In this document: positions 1 through 6,402 of the stretch, in pieces | How the letters are laid out: every line of letters begins with the position of its first letter | Position numbering within the stretch: position 1 is the first letter of the stretch | From: Thermodesulfobacteriaceae bacterium UBA6232 | GTDB lineage: Bacteria; Desulfobacterota; Thermodesulfobacteria; Thermodesulfobacteriales; Thermodesulfobacteriaceae | Reading direction: 5' to 3' | Length of the DNA: 9,019 nucleotides | Assembly (NCBI GenBank): GCA_002441555.1 | Contig: DJWK01000011.1 | Span: forward strand, 27,255 to 36,273 | The notes under the pieces: generated by a model | What the model saw: only the letters and a program-made list of their open reading frames with translations | Database searches by the model: none | What the model was told of the DNA's origin: nothing | Position numbers and translations under genes: made by a program

Positions 1-705
1 ATACACGAGCTAATTTATCCCCTTTTTCAGGCTTATGATTCTGTGGCTCTTTCTGCAGATGTAGAACTTGGGGGAACGGATCAGCTTTTCAATTTACTTA
101 TTGGAAGAGATATTCAAAGGGAATATGGCCAGGAGCCTCAGGTAATTATTACCCTTCCCCTTCTTGAAGGGCTTGATGGTGTTCAAAAGATGAGTAAAAG
201 CCTTGGCAATTATGTAGGAATTATGGAACCTCCTAAAGAGATGTTTGGAAAACTTATGTCCATTCCTGACAGTCTGATGTGGAAATACTATGAATTGCTT
301 ACGGATTTACCTCTTGATGAAATCTCCAGAATGAAAAAAGGGGTGGAGGAGGGGGTTCTTCATCCCAAAGAGGTTAAAAAGAAGCTTGCACGCCTTATTG
401 TTTCTCAGTATCATTCAGAAGAGGAAGCCTTAAAGGCTGAAGGAGAATTTGAAAGAGTTTTTAGCAAAAAGGAACTACCCAGCGAAGTTGAAACCTATGA
501 AATTCAGGAAGGAAAGGCCTATCTTCCAAGGCTTTTGAGGGACCTTGGAATTATAAAATCTTCTTCAGAAGCCAAACGCCTTATTTCTCAAAAAGCCATT
601 GATATTAATAAAGAAACTATAACTACAGAAGAGTTTGAATTTACCAAAGGTGAATATATTCTCCGCATCGGGAAAAAACGCTTTGTTAAATTTGTGGTAA
701 AATAA
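1..705 (+). CDS. tyrS: Tyrosyl-tRNA synthetase, C-terminal part (5' end outside window)
   Basis: Class I aminoacyl-tRNA synthetase that charges tRNA-Tyr in the cytoplasm. The reading frame is open from the first base, so the 234 visible codons are the C-terminal part of a protein usually about 400 residues long. The HIGH motif lies off the left edge. Visible landmarks in order are HELIYPLFQAYDS at the start, the tyrosine/ATP pocket segment DVELGGTDQLFN, and a KMSKS loop (KMSKSLGN, nt 187-210). A C-terminal S4 RNA-binding domain follows from about nt 505 (YLPRLLRDLGIIKSSSEAKR) to the TAA at 703-705. The GGTDQ and S4 features fit the TyrS type with a bound S4 domain. An in-frame GTG at 43 is internal to the conserved segment and is not the start. 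holA follows after 6 nt, so the two are probably co-transcribed. Confidence 0.95.
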   Translation: MHELIYPLFQAYDSVALSADVELGGTDQLFNLLIGRDIQREYGQEPQVIITLPLLEGLDGVQKMSKSLGNYVGIMEPPKEMFGKLMSIPDSLMWKYYELLTDLPLDEISRMKKGVEEGVLHPKEVKKKLARLIVSQYHSEEEALKAEGEFERVFSKKELPSEVETYEIQEGKAYLPRLLRDLGIIKSSSEAKRLISQKAIDINKETITTEEFEFTKGEYILRIGKKRFVKFVVK

Positions 706-711
706 AATTCA

Positions 712-1809
712 ATGCCTCTTTTTACTCCACTTCAGGTCATAAAGCTTATTGATCTTGCCAAAAAAAATCGTATAGCCCCTCTTTATTTGTTTATAGGTCC
801 CTATGAAATTTCCTATGAAAAGGCTAAAGAGATTTATAAAGTCCTCCTTGAAAAAGGAGCAACCCTTGAAGTTTTTGATTTGAGAGATAAGGAGCAAAAA
901 AAGGAATTTCTTAAAACCAAAGGTTATCAGGAGGGGCTTTTTGGTTTTCGAACTATTTATCTTGTTATCGGGGGAGAAGAAATTCCCTCTTCCAAGGTGG
1001 AAGAAATTTTAAAGTCTTTTAGAGAAAAAACTCAGCTTTTTTCCTGGTTTATTTTATATGAAAGCCTTGAAGAAAATCATCCTTTATATGAGTTTGCCCT
1101 GGAAAAAGGAGCAATAATTCCCCTTCACACCAAAAAGAAAGAGGATCTTCTTGAGAGTGAACTTCTTTTAACTCTTAAAGAATATCAACTTCACATGGAT
1201 AAAAAAACTGCAAGTCTTTTTATTTCTCTTGTGGGTGATGATTATCATCACTTCAAAAATGAACTTGAAAAGCTTGTTCTTTATACTCTTGATGAAAGGG
1301 TTATTACAGAGGAAAAAGTTCTTGAAGTAGCAGTGCCCCTTGAAGAAAAGGCCTTTTATTTGATCGGAGATAGCCTTTTTACCCAAGGGCCTGAAAAGAC
1401 CTATCGCATGATTTCTGCTCTCCTTGATGCCAAAAAGGAGCCCGGAGAAATTCTGGGGTATCTATACAGATATTTTAAAAAATTGCAAATACTTAAGGAT
1501 TTCTTAAAAGAAAATCCTGAGCTTGAAAAAGAAAATACTTACACCTTTTTTTCCAAGGAATGGCAAAAAATAAAGGAAGATCCCTTAAAGGAAATACCTA
1601 AGATACTTGCTGAAAGCCATCCTTATGCCCTTTATAACATGAAAAGGCACATTGAAAAAGTTGAGTCCCTTGATATGTTCTTTTCAGAACTATTTAGGGC
1701 TGAATGGGCCTTAAAAAGGGAATTTCAACCACCTCCAAAGGTATTTCAAAATCTTGTGTTTAATCTTTGGGCAAAAATAAATAGTTCTTCACTCAAGAAG
1801 GCTGCGTAG
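712..1809 (+). CDS. holA: DNA polymerase III delta subunit (clamp-loader subunit HolA)
   Basis: Delta is the clamp-loader subunit that opens the beta sliding clamp during DNA replication. It has an AAA+-like fold but no ATPase activity. The 365-residue length is near the family norm. The N-terminus has the typical strand-helix opening PLYLFIGPYEISYEKAKEIY (residues 23-42). The middle and C-terminal parts show the delta signature: a GDDYHHFKNELEKLVLYT stretch, then ITEEKV, then FYLIGDSLF, and the collar-like helices EPGEILGYLYRYFKKLQILKD. Sequence identity to model HolA proteins looks low, as is usual for this subunit, so the call rests on pattern and length. The ATG at 712 lies 6 nt after the tyrS stop, with no clear Shine-Dalgarno sequence, suggesting translation coupled to tyrS. 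The last 21 nt (1789-1809) overlap the end of the convergent iron-sulfur gene. Confidence 0.88.
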   Translation: MPLFTPLQVIKLIDLAKKNRIAPLYLFIGPYEISYEKAKEIYKVLLEKGATLEVFDLRDKEQKKEFLKTKGYQEGLFGFRTIYLVIGGEEIPSSKVEEILKSFREKTQLFSWFILYESLEENHPLYEFALEKGAIIPLHTKKKEDLLESELLLTLKEYQLHMDKKTASLFISLVGDDYHHFKNELEKLVLYTLDERVITEEKVLEVAVPLEEKAFYLIGDSLFTQGPEKTYRMISALLDAKKEPGEILGYLYRYFKKLQILKDFLKENPELEKENTYTFFSKEWQKIKEDPLKEIPKILAESHPYALYNMKRHIEKVESLDMFFSELFRAEWALKREFQPPPKVFQNLVFNLWAKINSSSLKKAA

Positions 1810-2337
1810 AAGTTCAAGATTTTCTTTATTAAGATGGGGGCAATCTTCAGGTTCAGCCTCAGCCATGGAGATTTTTGCTGCGAAGGCAAGGCAGGTTATT
1901 TCTCCGCAATCCTTGCAATTGGTTTTAGGTAAATATTTGTAGATCTCAAGGGCCTGTGGTCTTTTAACTGGTTTTAGGTCTGGCTCAATCTCATCCATTT
2001 TCGTGAAAAGCTCCCTTAAATACTCAATAAGATCTGAAAAAACTTCCCTTGCCTCATCTTTGTCAGAAACTACTCCAAATTTAAGTAAATCACCTTGAAG
2101 AGAAATTTTATAGAATGTTTCTCCTCTTTTCCATTTGAAAATTAAAATATTTTCTGGTTCATAATAGAGGGCTTTAACCTGTGGTTTTAAATAGGGCAAA
2201 AGGGAAGAAAGGTCTTCCCTAAAGGAAACTTTAGCAAGATAGCATCCCTTTGGTCTATGACAATATGCTGATTCAAGTTTTATACCCTCAAGAAGAGCTT
2301 CTTTATTCAAAGATGGAAAAGAGTTTTTCTCCTTCAT
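1789..2337 (-). CDS. Uncharacterised protein with C-terminal CFeSP/RnfB-type 4Fe-4S domain
   Basis: A 182-residue protein of unknown function. Residues about 130-170 form a small iron-sulfur domain, IYKYLPKTNCKDCGEITC followed by LAFAAKI. Its cysteines 141, 144, 149 and 166 match CX2CX4CX16C exactly. This is the [4Fe-4S] module found at the N-terminus of the large subunit of the corrinoid iron-sulfur protein and in RnfB (Pfam Fe-S family). Here it sits at the C-terminus. Residues 1-120 form an alpha/beta domain that I do not recognise, with two extra cysteines (26 and 32), a PENILIFKWKRGETFYKISL strand pair and a helix EAREVFSDLIEYLRELF. No signal peptide or membrane segment is seen, so it is probably a cytoplasmic electron-transfer or cluster-carrying partner. 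The ATG at 2337 lies inside the end of the ParB-like gene (35-nt overlap), implying coupled translation. The gene's 3' end overlaps holA by 21 nt. Confidence 0.85.
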   Translation of the reverse strand: MKEKNSFPSLNKEALLEGIKLESAYCHRPKGCYLAKVSFREDLSSLLPYLKPQVKALYYEPENILIFKWKRGETFYKISLQGDLLKFGVVSDKDEAREVFSDLIEYLRELFTKMDEIEPDLKPVKRPQALEIYKYLPKTNCKDCGEITCLAFAAKISMAEAEPEDCPHLNKENLELLRSLLE

Positions 2338-3229
2338 TTTCTAAAAGTTTAAGAATTTTTTTAAGATCTTCAATATTTTTCACATTAAATTGCATATTAA
2401 TTTCTTTTTTTTCCAGATAGGGATTAAAATCAACTTTAATTCCCTGAGATGAAAAAAGTGCCTTTATTTTTTCTAAAACTTTCTTTTTTTGATAATAATT
2501 TGGATATTTAATCTGATTTAACCATTCAAAAATTTCTTTTCTTCTTTGGTTAAAATCTTTGTTTTCAAGGCTTTTTTTAATTTCCTCTGGAAGAAGTTGT
2601 GAAGATTTCGTTAGTTTCTTATAGTCAAGCAAAATCTCCAAGATTTCACGCTGTTCACTAAAGGTAAGATGCAGTTTTTCAAGTAAATCAAGAAATTCCT
2701 CCCTTTCCTGCGGACTTAAAAGAGAAAGAGAATCAATTATTTTTGGATTTAACTTTTCTTCGGCAAGAAGTTTTTTAAAGGGGTCTTCAAGATTTAAGAT
2801 TTTTTTTAAATAAAAAAACCAATTTTGGTTTCTTGAAAATCCAAGGCGTGGAAGAAGGTCAAGAAGTTCATCCCTTGAGAAATACTTTTCTCCCTTTTCA
2901 AAAAAAAGGGCCTTTTCAACAAGATTTAATCCCCTTGGAAGATTCAACTCAAAGGAAATCAGGAGAAGATCTTTCATTGAAAAGGTGTTTTCTAAAATAA
3001 GGGCTTTGATAGGCTGTAAATTAAGGGTTCTTAAAGCAGAAAGCCTTGCAAATCCATCAACAATAAGGTATTTCTTATTTTCTTTATATAAAATGGGTGG
3101 ATAAAAGGGCTTTCCTTCTTTTACAAGTTTTAAAAAATGATCAGTTTTTAAAGGGTAAGAAAAATTAAAATCAGTGAAAGTAAAATCAATCTCCTCAAAA
3201 TTGAGTTCTTTAAGAGTAAAGTTATTCAT
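2303..3229 (-). CDS. ParB-like protein (ParB/Srx-fold N-terminal domain, degenerate nucleotide motif)
   Basis: A 308-residue protein with the N-terminal layout of ParB. A PPILYKENKKYLIVDGFARL strand-turn-helix (residues 44-63) corresponds to ParB box II. NLPRGLNLVEKA (96-107) resembles the ENLQR-DLNP-EEA box. A helix-turn-helix-like LPRLGFSRNQNWFFYLKKIL (126-145) follows. Where canonical ParB has GERRxRA, this protein has GFARLSA (59-65), so the Glu and two of the three Arg are missing and CTP binding or hydrolysis of the usual kind is doubtful. Residues 220-308 form a Lys-rich domain I do not recognise. It is probably a diverged DNA-binding or regulatory ParB relative rather than the chromosome-partition ParB, which normally sits beside parA; no parA is present here. 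It is the first gene of a two-gene unit with the iron-sulfur protein and is divergent from topA. No strong Shine-Dalgarno sequence precedes the ATG at 3229. Confidence 0.8.
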   Translation of the reverse strand: MNNFTLKELNFEEIDFTFTDFNFSYPLKTDHFLKLVKEGKPFYPPILYKENKKYLIVDGFARLSALRTLNLQPIKALILENTFSMKDLLLISFELNLPRGLNLVEKALFFEKGEKYFSRDELLDLLPRLGFSRNQNWFFYLKKILNLEDPFKKLLAEEKLNPKIIDSLSLLSPQEREEFLDLLEKLHLTFSEQREILEILLDYKKLTKSSQLLPEEIKKSLENKDFNQRRKEIFEWLNQIKYPNYYQKKKVLEKIKALFSSQGIKVDFNPYLEKKEINMQFNVKNIEDLKKILKLLENEGEKLFSIFE

Positions 3230-3236
3230 GCTCTAA

Positions 3237-3265
3237 AATATATTTCACTTTTTTTGTTAAGTCCA
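3237..3265 (-). promoter_or_regulatory. Candidate sigma-70-type promoter for the ParB-like/Fe-S unit
   Basis: On the minus strand, TGGACT (3265-3260) is followed after 17 nt by TATATT (3242-3237). This is a 4/6 match to the -35 consensus with optimal spacing and an AT-rich -10. Transcription would begin near 3230, directly before the ATG at 3229, predicting a leaderless or nearly leaderless mRNA. The -10 lies in a 10-bp palindrome AAATATATTT (3236-3245). AT-rich DNA gives such matches by chance, so this is a prediction only. Confidence 0.35.
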
Positions 3266-3284
3266 GAAAAACTAAAAATTTCCC

Positions 3285-3312
3285 TTGACTTGCCTATTTA
3301 CTCAGGTAAATT
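3285..3312 (+). promoter_or_regulatory. Candidate sigma-70-type promoter for the topA-cbi unit
   Basis: TTGACT (3285-3290, 5/6 match to TTGACA) is followed after 16 nt by TAAATT (3307-3312, 4/6 match to TATAAT). Initiation near 3319 would put the start almost at the topA ATG (3321), again giving a leaderless or near-leaderless message. With the minus-strand candidate, the two -35 hexamers form an imperfect inverted repeat (3259-3265 and 3285-3291). This is the only non-coding room upstream of the topA-cbi unit. Confidence 0.4.
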
Positions 3313-3320
3313 TTGAAAAA

Positions 3321-4976
3321 ATGAAAAATTCCGCAAAGCTTTTTATAGTTGAATCTCCAAGCAAAATAAACACCCTGAAAAAACTTTTAAATTCTTCAAA
3401 AAACAAATTTATTCTCAAAGCCACACTGGGTCATATAAAGGATTTACCTGTTAAAAAGCTGGGAGTGGATTTAAAAACCTTTGAACCTCAACTTTTTTAT
3501 CTCCCTCAGAAAAAAAGAATTTTAGAAGACTTAAAAAAGGCCATTTCAAAAATAAAAGAAGTTTATTTGGCAACCGATCCTGACAGAGAAGGTGAGGCTA
3601 TAAGTTATCATTTATGGGAATACCTTAAAAAACTTAATCCTACTCTTCAATTTTATCGCCTTGAACTGCATGAGATAACCGAATTCGGTTTGAAGGAGGC
3701 CTTTAAAAAAATTAGACAGGTTGATGAAAATCTTTATCTTTCCTGGAAGGCAAGAAGGGTTTGTGATAGACTTATTGGATATGTGATTTCTCCCTTTCTT
3801 TCTAAGAATTTTAAAAAAAATTTATCCGCTGGAAGGGTTCAAAGCCCAGCCTTAAAGCTGATTGTAGAAAGAGAAGAGGAAATAGAAAATTTCATTCCCC
3901 AAAAAAGCTTTTCTCTTGAAATTTTCGCAGAAAATGAAAAAGGAGAAGTAATTAAATTAGAACTTTTTACAAAAAAAGAAATATTTAAAAAACAAAATAA
4001 AGAAGAATTATTGGAGATTTATGAAAAGTATTTGAAAAATAGGGAAATTAAGGTTGTATCTATAAAAGAAAAAATTTTAAAAAAGTATCCACCTTTACCT
4101 TTTAAAACAACCACATTGATTGAGTGGTCAGGAAAAGTTCTCTCTTTTTCACCCAAAGAGACTATGAAAATTGCACAAAGTCTTTATGAAGAAGGTTATA
4201 TAACTTATATGAGAACTGACTCTGTGAGAGTGAGTCCTTTAGCAAGAAAGGAGGCTCAAACTTTTATAGAAAAAATCTTTGGAAAGGAGTATGTAGGAAG
4301 TGCTCGCAGGATAAGGAATACTTCCTTTTCTCAGGATGCTCACGAATGCATAAGGCCAACGAGAGTTTCTTTGGATAGGATTCTACTCGGAAAAAGGGAG
4401 CAGGCCTTATATGACTTGATAAGACGAATTTTCATTGCTTCTCAGATGAGCCAGGCTCAGTATCTTGAAAAAACCTATGAATTCAAAAGTGAAGAATTGC
4501 CAAAGGATTTAAAACTTATTTTTAAAGGTAAAAGGTTAATTTTTGAAGGATATTTAGCCCTTTTGGGAAAAGAAGAGGAAGATACCTATTTTCCTGAATT
4601 AAAAGAAGATGACCTTTTGCAAGTAAAAGATTTTTGTATAAAAGAACATCTCACCAAACCCCCTGAACGCTACACCCCTCAATCCCTTATAAGAAAAATG
4701 GAAAGTCTTGGGATTGGAAGACCTTCGACCTATGCCACCATGCTTGATATACTTTTCACAAGGGGTTATGTAGTTGAAGAAGGAAAATATCTTAAACCTA
4801 CAGAGCTTGGAAAGCAAGTTTGCAAATTTTTAGAAAAAGAGGCCTCTCCTTTTATGGATTATAAATTTACAGCTAAACTTGAAGAAGCTCTTGATGAAAT
4901 AGCTCATAAAAAAAGGGATTATTATTCTACAGTAAAAGAGGTATTTAAAGTTCTCGAAAGGTATATTTCTGTATGA
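3321..4976 (+). CDS. topA: DNA topoisomerase I (type IA), short form lacking zinc-ribbon tail
   Basis: Type IA topoisomerase that relaxes negative supercoils by cutting one DNA strand through a 5'-phosphotyrosine. The 551 residues cover the catalytic core. There is a Toprim domain with LFIVESPSK (E11) and the acidic triad in ATDPDREGEA (D86, D88, E90). SAGRVQSPALKLIVEREEEI (169-188) follows, then the active-site block EGYITYMRTDS with catalytic Y296 and R298. QDAHECIRPT (338-347) and LGIGRPSTYATMLDILFTRGY (463-483) complete the core. The protein ends at LERYISV without any CXXC zinc ribbon, unlike the roughly 700- to 870-residue enzymes with Cys4 repeats. The ATG at 3321 is chosen because MKNSAKLFIVESPSK matches the usual N-terminus. 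An in-frame TTG at 3285 would coincide with the candidate -35 box and add 12 unconserved residues. The stop overlaps the cbiL start (ATGA, 4973-4976). Confidence 0.95.
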   Translation: MKNSAKLFIVESPSKINTLKKLLNSSKNKFILKATLGHIKDLPVKKLGVDLKTFEPQLFYLPQKKRILEDLKKAISKIKEVYLATDPDREGEAISYHLWEYLKKLNPTLQFYRLELHEITEFGLKEAFKKIRQVDENLYLSWKARRVCDRLIGYVISPFLSKNFKKNLSAGRVQSPALKLIVEREEEIENFIPQKSFSLEIFAENEKGEVIKLELFTKKEIFKKQNKEELLEIYEKYLKNREIKVVSIKEKILKKYPPLPFKTTTLIEWSGKVLSFSPKETMKIAQSLYEEGYITYMRTDSVRVSPLARKEAQTFIEKIFGKEYVGSARRIRNTSFSQDAHECIRPTRVSLDRILLGKREQALYDLIRRIFIASQMSQAQYLEKTYEFKSEELPKDLKLIFKGKRLIFEGYLALLGKEEEDTYFPELKEDDLLQVKDFCIKEHLTKPPERYTPQSLIRKMESLGIGRPSTYATMLDILFTRGYVVEEGKYLKPTELGKQVCKFLEKEASPFMDYKFTAKLEEALDEIAHKKRDYYSTVKEVFKVLERYISV

Positions 4977-5656
4977 AGCTTTATGTAATTGGAGTTGGTC
5001 CTGGAGATTCTGAACTTATAACTTTAAAAGGGTTAAAAATTTTAAAAAAGACTCCCCTTATTTTTTATCCCACAGGGGGGAAAGAAACCTTGGCCTTATC
5101 CATCATAAAGGACCTCATACCTTTAGAAGAAAAAGTTTTAATTGAACTTTATTTTCCTATGAAAAAAGAAGGAGACCTTTCCTCTCACTGGAAAACCCTT
5201 GCAGAAATCATAAAAAAACATATTTCTGAAAAAAAAGAAGGAGTTTTTATAACTCTTGGTGATCCTGCTTTTTATTCTACTTTTTTTTATCTCAAGCCTT
5301 ATCTTGAAGAAATGAAAATTGAAACAGAAATAATTCCAGGCATAAACTCTTTTTCAGCTGCTTCTGCAAGACTCGGAATACCACTTGCTTTAAGCAAAGA
5401 GGAAATTGTTATTACCGGTGCGGAAAGCTTTCTTAAAAATTCGGAAAAATATCTCTTTTATCATACCATTATTTTGATGAAGTGTCACAGATATTTAAGA
5501 GAAATTGGCGATTTTGCCAAAAATTATGGATTTTCTGTTTTTGTAGGAAAAAGAGTAGGTCAGAAGGGGGAAAAATTGTGGTATAATCTCTCTGAAGTTA
5601 AAGAAGATGACCTTGATTATTTTACCCTTATTATTTTAAAGAAAACCTTAAAATGA
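4973..5656 (+). CDS. cbiL: Precorrin-2/cobalt-factor-II C20-methyltransferase (CbiL/CobI)
   Basis: SAM-dependent methyltransferase that methylates C20 of cobalt-factor II (or precorrin-2), an early committed step of corrin ring synthesis. At 227 residues it has the normal length for the tetrapyrrole methylase fold. The motifs are GVGPGDSELITLKGLKIL (residues 7-24, the SAM-binding glycine loop), FPMKKEGDLSSHW, the TLGDPAFYSTFFYL block (94-107), and IPGINSFSAASARLGIPLA (121-139). The FPM and TLGDP-YSTF-YL signatures are typical of the C20 enzyme rather than other methylases of the family. The ATG overlaps the topA TGA. A GAAAGG (4956-4961) 11 nt upstream is a possible distant ribosome site. The 3' TGA overlaps the next ATG. 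The neighbouring CbiG points to the cobalt-early (anaerobic) branch, hence CbiL over CobI. Confidence 0.93.
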   Translation: MKLYVIGVGPGDSELITLKGLKILKKTPLIFYPTGGKETLALSIIKDLIPLEEKVLIELYFPMKKEGDLSSHWKTLAEIIKKHISEKKEGVFITLGDPAFYSTFFYLKPYLEEMKIETEIIPGINSFSAASARLGIPLALSKEEIVITGAESFLKNSEKYLFYHTIILMKCHRYLREIGDFAKNYGFSVFVGKRVGQKGEKLWYNLSEVKEDDLDYFTLIILKKTLK

Positions 5657-6402
5657 AAAGGGTTTATTTTATCGGGATTGGCCCGGGTGATCCCGAACTT
5701 TTAACTCTTAAGGCCTTAAAGGTCATAAAATCTGCAGATCTCATTATTTATCCAGGAAGTTTAATTAGTGAAGAAATGCTCAATTTCCTAAGAAAAGAAA
5801 ATGAAAAAGCAGAATTTTTTGATGCTCACGGAAAGACCCTTGAAGAAATTCTTGAAAAAATAGTCAAAGCCCATTCCGAGGGAAAAGCCATTGCAAGGCT
5901 TGTAAGTGGCGATCCTGCCATATATAGCTCAATTATGGAACATATTGAGATTTTGAGAGAAAAGGGCATTGAATATGAAATTATCCCTGGAATCTCATCA
6001 GGGCTATACTCAGCCTGCAAGTTGGGTATTGAATATACCTATCCTGAGATTTCAAATTCTATTATTTTCACAAGGCTTTCTGGAAAAACAGGGGGAGCAA
6101 GGGAAGAAGAAATTTTAAACTTTGCTAAAACAAACTCAACTCTTATTTTCTTTCTTTCAGCAGGCCTTGCAGAAAAACTTTCAAAACTTTTACAAAAGGT
6201 TTATACACCTGATACAAAAGTTGCCATCCTTCACAAACTAAGCAGAAAGGATGAAAAAACTTTCATAGTTCCCCTTTCAAAATTAAAGGATACCATTGAT
6301 AAAGAAGGGATCAATCGAACATCTTTGATAGTTGTAGGGAAAGTTTTAGATTTGCTTGATAAAAATTTTTACAAAAGATCATATCTTTATGACAAAAAAT
6401 AA
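5653..6402 (+). CDS. cbiF: Precorrin-4/cobalt-precorrin-4 C11-methyltransferase (CbiF/CobM)
   Basis: SAM-dependent methyltransferase that adds the C11 methyl group to cobalt-precorrin-4. The 249-residue tetrapyrrole methylase carries VYFIGIGPGDPELLTLKAL (residues 4-22), the C11-enzyme signature ADLIIYPGSLIS (28-39), SGDPAIYSSIMEHI (85-98), and IPGISSGLYSACKLGIEYTY followed by PEISNSIIFTRLSGKTG (111-147). The YPGSL and G-E-T-PE-S-S-I-TR-GKT pattern separates it from CbiL, CbiH and CobA. The C-terminal RSYLYDKK resembles the short SKLYD tail of family members. Translation starts at an ATGA overlap with cbiL (5653-5656). The last 14 nt overlap the start of the CbiG-CbiH fusion. There is no strong ribosome-binding site, which fits translational coupling. 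Confidence 0.93.
   Translation: MKRVYFIGIGPGDPELLTLKALKVIKSADLIIYPGSLISEEMLNFLRKENEKAEFFDAHGKTLEEILEKIVKAHSEGKAIARLVSGDPAIYSSIMEHIEILREKGIEYEIIPGISSGLYSACKLGIEYTYPEISNSIIFTRLSGKTGGAREEEILNFAKTNSTLIFFLSAGLAEKLSKLLQKVYTPDTKVAILHKLSRKDEKTFIVPLSKLKDTIDKEGINRTSLIVVGKVLDLLDKNFYKRSYLYDKK

Noticed and set aside
1785..1799. Bidirectional terminator hairpin between the convergent genes
   Set aside because: The stem is only 5 A/T-rich base pairs without a convincing U-tract; it is not distinguishable from chance.
2303..3229. Canonical chromosome-partition ParB
   Set aside because: There is no parA neighbour or visible parS, and the GERRxRA nucleotide motif is degenerate.
3285..3320. TTG at 3285 as an upstream start for topA
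   Set aside because: The added 12 residues are not TopA-like, the TTG coincides with a -35-like hexamer, and the ATG at 3321 gives the usual short N-terminus before IVESPSK.
3230..3320. Cobalamin riboswitch upstream of the topA-cbi unit
   Set aside because: The 91-nt gap is too short for a B12 riboswitch and shows no B12-box-like GCCACTG element.
4599..4817. Minus-strand open frame inside topA
   Set aside because: It is a shadow of the strongly conserved topA region; its composition is not protein-like and it has no ribosome site.
6356..6388. TTG at 6356 as the start of CbiG-CbiH
   Set aside because: It would lengthen the overlap with cbiF to 47 nt and add unconserved residues; ATG 6389 fits the family start better.
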